From Sutcliffiella horikoshii (GTDB lineage Bacteria > Bacillota > Bacilli > Bacillales > Bacillaceae_I), in the NCBI GenBank assembly GCA_001636495.1, contig KV440964.1, forward strand, positions 3,860,666-3,924,665: a DNA stretch of 64,000 bases, in the 5' to 3' direction. Under the pieces are notes generated by a model. It was not told the origin of the DNA. It worked only from the letters and a program-made list of their open reading frames with translations, and ran no database searches. Each line of letters starts with the position of its first letter. The stretch's first letter is position 1. This document shows, in pieces, positions 58,969-64,000 of this stretch. The translations under genes were made by a program, and so were the position numbers.

Positions 58969-59145
58969 CTATATCATACTATTCAGAAAAAAGTTTCGGG
59001 AGATATCTCCATGGAATTCCGAGAGTATAATAGACACTTCTATAGTAGATGAAAACTCACCGATGATATCAAGAACGAAAAGGGCAACTAGAAAGTATCC
59101 AATTCCCATTGAAACTTTACTTATAATTGTTTTCGTCTTTATGAT
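58969..59145 (-). CDS. Candidate small membrane protein lacking a normal start codon
   Basis: An open frame of about 58 codons reads (I)IKTKTIISKVSMGIGYFLVA, then LFVLDIIGEF and a polar tail. It has one clear TM helix and the basic-hydrophobic layout of a real small protein. The ribosome site AAAGGGGGATAGGG points to an ATC (59145) or ATA (59142), and an in-frame TAG lies just upstream; the first ATG is internal, codon 13, without a ribosome site. It could be an unusual start, a start-codon mutation or chance. The rest of 58884-59291 shows only a CACCGG/CCGGTG hairpin at about 58925-58945. Confidence 0.3.
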   Translation of the reverse strand: MIKTKTIISKVSMGIGYFLVALFVLDIIGEFSSTIEVSIILSEFHGDISRNFFLNSMI

Positions 59146-59291
59146 ACCCTATCCCCCTTTGTTACTCTGAGCTTACATGTTCCCGTAAAATTCTACATCC
59201 CGATTGCATAGAACGGGATGTTCGCTTCATGTACTCTTTCGTTAATCCCTCCCCTAGTAATTAAATGAGTTACAGCATCTCATTATTGCCC

Positions 59292-59549
59292 CTACTTATT
59301 TTGTTTATCTGAGTTTGCAGTTCGCTCATTGCCTCTTTTGAAATTTCCTGTTATTTTTGCCATAATCAATTGCTTAGCTTTATCTTCCTCCGCAACTTCC
59401 ATCCGCTCTAGGAATTTGCTCGCTTCTTTTCCCTTAAGGATTTTTACTTGTCGGTTTTCATAATCCAGGAAAATGGTGTTGTCCTTAGACGTGCGATAGC
59501 TGAAAGGTGATTCATCCAGCCGGTTTCGTTTATCAATATTTTTCATTTT
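59292..59549 (-). CDS. Small hydrophilic protein of unknown function
   Basis: 85 residues, very charged, from ATG 59549 (GGGAGGATGG upstream). It contains DNTIFLDYENRQVKILKGKEASKFLERM, which suggests a small beta-sheet followed by helices. There is no signal peptide or Cys. I do not recognise the family. It follows the small membrane-protein gene at 59589 on the same strand. Confidence 0.6.
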   Translation of the reverse strand, partial: KMKNIDKRNRLDESPFSYRTSKDNTIFLDYENRQVKILKGKEASKFLERMEVAEEDKAKQLIMAKITGNFKRGNERTANSDKQNK

Positions 59550-59588
59550 CCATCCTCCCTCGAACAACTCCCTTTCATGTCCATCCCT

Positions 59589-59867
59589 TTAAAGATTCTC
59601 CCCTGTCACCTTCTTATACATCCCAGCGCCTAGCATCCCAACTCCTATCAAAAACAATATTGGGACCATCAACCACATGACTGCTACTCCTGCAAAACCA
59701 TCTCCTACACTCACTGCAACAATCATTGCAACAATCCAGCTGAAGAACGGAGCAATGGACAGCATCGTGACAAGTCCCCAAATGATCAAAGTTTTATCCT
59801 TATATTTACGGTTTAATACGATTCCTATAACTAATGACAAAATCAATACTAAAACTGAAAATGGCAT
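59589..59867 (-). CDS. Small membrane protein of unknown function
   Basis: 92 residues with three TM helices (about 4-20, 27-49 and 58-80) and short loops; the second loop has a Gly-rich SVGDGFAG. ATG 59867 follows GGAGGAAACTTCA. It is probably co-transcribed with the small charged protein 40 bases downstream. Function is unknown. Confidence 0.6.
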   Translation of the reverse strand: MPFSVLVLILSLVIGIVLNRKYKDKTLIIWGLVTMLSIAPFFSWIVAMIVAVSVGDGFAGVAVMWLMVPILFLIGVGMLGAGMYKKVTGENL

Positions 59868-60026
59868 TGAAGTTTCCTCCATATTAAATTTTCAAAATAT
59901 CACTCTATACATTTCCATAAAGTGGGTTGTTTTTCCTTCTCTTATATTTACAAATTTTTTTCGCTTTCTATTCAATTATCAAGTAATATATATTTATAGA
60001 TAATGGCTAACAAAGGGGAGATCTGC

Positions 60027-60599
60027 TTGCATAGCAAAATGTATCAACTGTTTGACGAACATCGAAGTATCCATGTACTCTATCCTTATATTGGATTAAA
60101 AAATTACATAAATGCAGTTGTAGATTTTGCGATGAATGGCATAATGGCCGGAGAAAATGTGATTCTTATAGAAAATGAGCGTAATTATCGTATGATTCAT
60201 AGAGAACTGAGTAACCGTTTATCATTTGAGCAGCTTAAATTAATACATCGTGTGAATAACTTTGATTTTTATTTTTCAAACGGTAGCTATCAACCCCCTG
60301 CAATATTAGAATACTTCAATAAAACTGTACACCCTTTCCTAGACAGAAATCTTTCATTTCGAACATGGGCACATGTAGAGTGGCCTTCTATAGGAGATCC
60401 GCTTCACTTAATAGAAGACATCGAGCGAACTGCAGATGAAAAAGTAAAAAGTTTATCCTTCCCATTAATCTGTGCATATGAAGCAGAGAAAATGCCGATA
60501 CAACTTCAAACAATACTGTACCAAACTCATCCTTATATCTTACTAGAAGAAGATTTCATTTCATCAGAACTATACATACCCCTTGTAGATGTAGAATAA
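60027..60599 (+). CDS. MEDS-domain protein
   Basis: 190 residues from a TTG start six to seven bases after GGGGAG; an upstream ATG at 60003 has no ribosome site. The sequence matches the MEDS sensory domain (DcmR-like): HVLYPYIGLKNYINAVVDFAMNG near the start, GENVILIENERN, FYFSNGSYQP and LICAYEAEKMP. MEDS domains are ATPase-like folds without a full Walker A, found in light-, stress- and sporulation-linked regulators. Here it stands alone, without kinase or HTH. A strong bidirectional terminator follows. Confidence 0.75.
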   Translation: MHSKMYQLFDEHRSIHVLYPYIGLKNYINAVVDFAMNGIMAGENVILIENERNYRMIHRELSNRLSFEQLKLIHRVNNFDFYFSNGSYQPPAILEYFNKTVHPFLDRNLSFRTWAHVEWPSIGDPLHLIEDIERTADEKVKSLSFPLICAYEAEKMPIQLQTILYQTHPYILLEEDFISSELYIPLVDVE

Positions 60600-60647
60600 G
60601 AAAAGATCGTATATCCAATTTGTGGATATACGATCTTTTCTTATTTT
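60598..60647. terminator. Bidirectional terminator
   Basis: AAGAAAAGATCGTATATCCA pairs perfectly with TGGATATACGATCTTTTCTT between the convergent MEDS and M15 genes. Confidence 0.92.
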
Positions 60648-60654
60648 TATAGGA

Positions 60655-61377
60655 TTATTCCCACCACCATTGTTGAGTTCCATATGGATATTCCACTCGG
60701 CTATCCATATGCGTAAAGCTTCCTTCACTATAGATCCCACTAAAACCGGAGCTTTTCGCAGCGTTTTTTACAGTAGTAGTACTCACACCAGATACACTAA
60801 TATCTGCAGCAATTCCATATGTGTGCTGGCTGTTGGAAGCCCCGCCAACATTGCGATTGTGAGAGATGCTTCTAAACCCGGAATTGACATTCATCGGACG
60901 GTTCCCCAGTTTTACACGTATCGCTTCAAGCTTGTACATCATTCGACGTACGTTCTCTTGCACGGTTGCTGCCGATACATTGCCCCCGTTGAACCCACTT
61001 CCGTCTTTAGAATGAAATTCGCTGTAACTGAAGTGTTTGGTTCCATTTGGCGATTCTAACTCGTTTAATTTTGCATGTGTCTGTGGTCCGACTACGCCAT
61101 CAGCTGTTAACCCGTAAGCACGTTGAAAGCGGATGACTGCTGCTTTCGTTCCAGGTCCAAACTGCCCATCCACACTAACGACTGTCTGCTGAGGTGAATC
61201 AGCTGCCCAACCGGCTACCCGGATCTGCAACTCCCTAACATCCGCACCACTAGTACCCTCACTAAGCGTTCTTGTCCAGTTATAAGCAGAAGCCTCTTCC
61301 GCCGTGACCAATGACAATACCATCCCAAGCATCAAAGTGAAACTGAAAACCAACATCTTCTGATAAGCTTGTACCAT
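60655..61377 (-). CDS. Secreted M15-type peptidase with a PG-binding domain
   Basis: 240 residues. A signal peptide (VFSFTLMLGMVLSLVTAEEASA, about 9-30) is followed by a peptidoglycan-binding 1 domain (about 38-108; GTSGADVRELQIRVAGW, VDGQFGPGTKAAVIRFQRAYGLTADGVVG) and a peptidase M15_3 domain (about 115-240) with zinc ligands in SQHTYGIAADI (H, D) and the final FTHMD (H). It should cleave peptidoglycan peptides (VanY/YcbK-like carboxypeptidase). ATG 61377 is chosen for GGGAG upstream and a better signal peptide. Confidence 0.88.
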   Translation of the reverse strand: MVQAYQKMLVFSFTLMLGMVLSLVTAEEASAYNWTRTLSEGTSGADVRELQIRVAGWAADSPQQTVVSVDGQFGPGTKAAVIRFQRAYGLTADGVVGPQTHAKLNELESPNGTKHFSYSEFHSKDGSGFNGGNVSAATVQENVRRMMYKLEAIRVKLGNRPMNVNSGFRSISHNRNVGGASNSQHTYGIAADISVSGVSTTTVKNAAKSSGFSGIYSEGSFTHMDSRVEYPYGTQQWWWE

Positions 61378-61748
61378 CTTTCCATCTCTCCCAACCACAA
61401 TAGTTTTTTGAATCACTTGTTCAAATCAAACTGCAGCCCCGACAACGATTGATTGCTAGAATAAGAGATTACTAGAGTTGAATTATAAAAGGATACCTCC
61501 CTTATAAAAAGTATGTAAAACCCCACCTCACATTGAAAAGAGGGAGTTCTTTTTTATAATAAAGTATTTCAATCAATAAAAATCGGAATATTCCTATAAG
61601 AATAGATTCAAAATACAAATTGTGCGCATATAGAGGGAACAATCGACACAGAATCTCTCGAAACGAAAAAACTTTATTACTCGTGGAGCTCAATCAAGGT
61701 ATAGGGAGGGGGTATAAAGACTTATTCTTTCGCTTCTTTTTCCTGTGT

Positions 61749-61860
61749 GCCGGATGATAGTCAAAAAACGCCGGAATAATTAAATTTTCGCTCGAATATG
61801 GAGAGTTTCGCCCGAATAAACTTCAAAAACGCCGGATTATTTTCAAAGACGCTGAATTAA
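61749..61860. repeat. Six-copy array with a 20/21-bp period
   Basis: A GCCGGAATA-like motif (GCCGGAT, GCCGGAATA, GCTCGAATA, GCCCGAATA, GCCGGATTA, GCTGAATTA) begins at 61749, 61770, 61790, 61810, 61831 and 61851. The steps are 21, 20, 20, 21, 20, close to two turns of B-DNA; adjacent pairs make a 41-bp higher unit. TTCAAAAAC-like linkers recur. It lies in a 743-bp gene-free stretch (61378-62120) that otherwise is AT-rich, with a weak hairpin at about 62041-62070 that may end the YtkA-like gene. Confidence 0.6.
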
Positions 61861-62120
61861 TTTAACATATACCTACTAGGGGTACCTAACATTAGCTCCA
61901 ACTCTAGTAAATATTCTCATTCTGGACGAATTCCCCTCTCTTTTTACTTTCCTACCGTCATTTTTAATAGTTTCAGCATATTTTTCTTCCGTATAATGTT
62001 CAGGACCGGCCCCTCTAACAGGGAACAACTATTTTCAAATTAAAAAAGCCCCATTCAGGGAACAGGTTTTTCACCTCATCCCCCAAATAGAGTAGTGTCT
62101 CAAATCTCCAACGTCAAACC

Positions 62121-62600
62121 TTAGTGATGATGCCCATGATCTCCATGGTCCCCGTCATCATGATTCTCTTTTTCCTCTTCACTTTCCATAATTGCATCGA
62201 TTTCTTCCTGACTCATATCTCCGACCACCAGTTGCTTGGTAGGCATGACGTGCATGTCACGTGCGGTCACATGGGATTGCACACGATAAACTCCCTTCGC
62301 TTCAAAAGAGTGCTTCACTTCGTAAACCCCGTCACCAACATGTTCCGCATCCACAAGGACACTGTTCTCTTTCCCCTTTTCCACATTCCAAATTTCAATT
62401 TGTACTTCCTGGGCGTCTTCTACATTCTCTTCACCCTGTGTGACAAGAGTCCTCACTACAACCTCTTCCGCTTCATCCACACTTTCAGGGAATTGCATTT
62501 CCACCTTAACGATCTCTAAAGAAGTCTTCTCTTCCGGTGCACTTGTACACCCTACCAATAACAAAAATAGTGGCACAACAACCAGCATCATTTTTTTCAT
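62121..62600 (-). CDS. YtkA/FixH-like lipoprotein with a His-rich tail
   Basis: 159 residues. A lipobox (LLVGC, lipid Cys18) is followed by an Ig-like YtkA/FixH domain (about 30-130: LEIVKVEMQFPESVD, VQIEIWNVEK, HVGDGVYEVKHSFEAKGVYRVQSHVTARDMHVMPTK split over two strands) and a terminal HDDGDHGDHGHHH. The His cluster and the HVTARDMHVMP pair of His/Met sites suggest copper or zinc binding at the surface. It follows the PepSY gene with a 19-base gap. GTG at 62609 is an alternative start. Confidence 0.75.
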   Translation of the reverse strand: MKKMMLVVVPLFLLLVGCTSAPEEKTSLEIVKVEMQFPESVDEAEEVVVRTLVTQGEENVEDAQEVQIEIWNVEKGKENSVLVDAEHVGDGVYEVKHSFEAKGVYRVQSHVTARDMHVMPTKQLVVGDMSQEEIDAIMESEEEKENHDDGDHGDHGHHH

Positions 62601-62619
62601 TTCCAGCACAACACCTTTC

Positions 62620-63999
62620 TTACCCTAACCAGGCTTTTAAACGTTTTATTCTTACAAAAACAAGTTTATCTAATAGCAGCACCACAATAATGGAGATGCC
62701 GACCAACGGCATGACAAGACCTAGAAGCAGCATGGTAATGGTTACTGCCCTTTTAATCTTGATATCCACATTTCCACCTGGTGCACCTAAACCATTTTCC
62801 GGCTTTCTTTTTCTCCACATGACCAGGGAGCTTACCATCATTCCAATAAGGCCAACACACAATAGAAGCCCAAGTAACTGGTTGGCTAAGCCGAATAATT
62901 TACCCTCATGCAGGGCGATACCAAGCGTTATTGCTTTCCCCATTATTCCATAATCAGCATACCTGACATCTGTCAGCACGGCACCACTGTATTGGTCCAC
63001 ATGCAATGTTGCATTATCAAAAGGTCTAGAGTGGGAGGTAGCAATCGTGAACACTCCACTTTCCCCTTGTGGCATTGAAATGGTATATGGTTTTTGGATA
63101 TTCTTCATATTTGCAATGCCTGATGCTTCATTTAATGTTAATGGCACATATTGATTGTTCACCGACGAAGGTACTGGGACATTTTCAGCTGCCCATGGCA
63201 CATTCTCTGCAACATCTTTTGTCACTGTCACCGATTCAGGCTTTGGTCCAAAACTGAAAGAGAAGGCCGGATACCCGGTATTTGTCGCAGTTGCCACTCG
63301 GTTGATTTGTTCTCCCATCACCCCGGACCATGGCAGTCCAGTCAAAATCAACACCAAAAGCCCAATGGACATCCAAAAAGCTGGAACAGCATGCATGTCA
63401 CGCCAGAACACACGGCCTTTGCTTCTTAATCTCGGAAGCACCGTTCCCCAGATGGAAGCACGGTTTCGCGGCCACCAAATGTACAGTCCTGTCAAAATAA
63501 GAATAATGGCCCAACAAGCTGCAAGCTCCACGAACCGGTTGGCAACCGTCCCACCTACAATCAGTTCACTGTGTAACTTCTTAAAGATGGTCATCAATTC
63601 TTCTTCAACAGGCATATCCCCCATAACTTTTCCGGAGTATGGGTCAACATAAACACTGACAGGTTTACCATCTTGCATAGTAGCAAACTTGGAAGTGCGT
63701 TCTTCCTTATCAAAAATAGACACTGAAGTAATGGAGGCATTTGGATATTCTTCGCGCACCTTTTCTGCCTGTGCATTAACAGACAAACTTGTTTCCTTTG
63801 TTTCATCTACATAATAAAGATCCTTATAGATATATGATTCAATCTGAGGCTTAAATAAGTACACGGCACCGCTGAATGCCAAAATAATTAAAAAAGGAGC
63901 AAAAATAATCCCAGCATAAAAATGCCATCTCCACATAGTCTGGTAGAAGCCATTTCTGGTTTGATTTTTACCCTTTTCTTGATTTGTTGTATTTTCCAT
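62620..63999 (-). CDS. PepSY-associated transmembrane protein
   Basis: 459 residues, starting ATG one base inside the window edge; its promoter is outside. It has the PepSY_TM layout: TM1 (about 26-50; WRWHFYAGIIFAPFLIILAFSGAVYLF), a PepSY domain, TM2 (about 155-176, ending IWWPRNR), TM3 (about 207-225; LTGLPWSGVMG), a second PepSY-like region and two final helices (about 378-400 and 425-450). Conserved His and Trp in helices suggest haem or electron-transfer use, as in the iron-regulated PiuB-like family. It is paired with the YtkA-like lipoprotein. Confidence 0.85.
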   Translation of the reverse strand: MENTTNQEKGKNQTRNGFYQTMWRWHFYAGIIFAPFLIILAFSGAVYLFKPQIESYIYKDLYYVDETKETSLSVNAQAEKVREEYPNASITSVSIFDKEERTSKFATMQDGKPVSVYVDPYSGKVMGDMPVEEELMTIFKKLHSELIVGGTVANRFVELAACWAIILILTGLYIWWPRNRASIWGTVLPRLRSKGRVFWRDMHAVPAFWMSIGLLVLILTGLPWSGVMGEQINRVATATNTGYPAFSFSFGPKPESVTVTKDVAENVPWAAENVPVPSSVNNQYVPLTLNEASGIANMKNIQKPYTISMPQGESGVFTIATSHSRPFDNATLHVDQYSGAVLTDVRYADYGIMGKAITLGIALHEGKLFGLANQLLGLLLCVGLIGMMVSSLVMWRKRKPENGLGAPGGNVDIKIKRAVTITMLLLGLVMPLVGISIIVVLLLDKLVFVRIKRLKAWLG

Positions 64000-64000
64000 A

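Noticed and set aside
61502-61693. 63-codon minus-strand ORF upstream of the M15 gene
   Set aside because: It lacks a ribosome binding site, has atypical composition, and lies in the AT-rich gap with the phased repeats.

Overview
The window looks like chromosomal DNA of a low-GC, endospore-type Bacillaceae (Bacillus sensu lato). The evidence is the low GC, strong AGGAGG-type ribosome binding sites with frequent TTG/GTG starts, a T-box, S-boxes, a GlcT/RAT attenuator, sigma-B-type promoters, and family members typical of the group (YfhD/YfhE, YdhK, YcgG, DUF4083, DUF4256, DUF4830). I see no rRNA, tRNA, prophage, complete insertion sequence or CRISPR array. The species cannot be fixed from sequence alone.

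Layout. 1-5.3 kb: the yfhE tail, yfhD, a DoxX protein behind two Rex-type operators, a cluster of DnaA-box motifs, a gluconate-kinase-type FGGY kinase, and an NhaC-type antiporter behind a probable tyrosine T-box. 5.3-12.6 kb: a soluble sensor kinase, a YqcI/YcgG protein, and the stress-signalling set RsbY (receiver plus PP2C), RsbM (CheR-type methyltransferase) and RsbK (CHASE3-GAF hybrid kinase). The first two genes of that divergent block have facing sigma-B-like promoters. The sigB-rsbVW genes themselves are not in the window. 12.6-20.3 kb: a YdjM-type membrane hydrolase with a candidate LexA box, a SWIM-SNF2 helicase with a DUF2161 nuclease-fold partner, a divergent pair (alpha-helical regulator and vWA protein), and an amidase.

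20.5-22.7 kb is a rearrangement scar. The ptsG EIIC gene is cut off in mid-domain and abuts, tail to tail, a second cut-off membrane-protein gene, while the GlcT antiterminator and its RNA target remain intact. 22.9-28.5 kb: an ECF sigma/anti-sigma pair, a 52-bp-period hairpin array, a secreted M14 peptidase, a frameshifted lipoprotein and an SDR. 28.6-34.1 kb: an MFS carrier, then two tandem SAM-I riboswitches driving metN-metP-metQ and an M20 amidohydrolase. 34.1-39.1 kb: small lipoproteins, GNAT, a toxin-antitoxin pair, VOC proteins and a decayed DUF488 locus.

39.2-43.0 kb looks like a metal/redox stress group: a 19-Cys four-helix copper-type protein, a two-component system, a ferric-reductase-like membrane protein and a His/Met-rich YdhK lipoprotein. 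43.1-58.9 kb is accessory chromosome rich in single small-molecule enzymes (three Nudix, two APH-type kinases, ASCH, 2OG oxygenase, hydrolases), with an SgrR-like regulator divergent from an MFS exporter and a 41-bp-period repeat array. 58.9-64 kb: small membrane proteins, a MEDS-domain protein, a secreted M15 peptidase, a noncoding region with a phased 20/21-bp repeat, and a YtkA-like/PepSY pair.

No single locus is clearly a new system. The best leads are the three intergenic arrays with strict periods, the ptsG deletion junction with an orphaned antiterminator, the DnaA-box cluster, and the metal-stress group.
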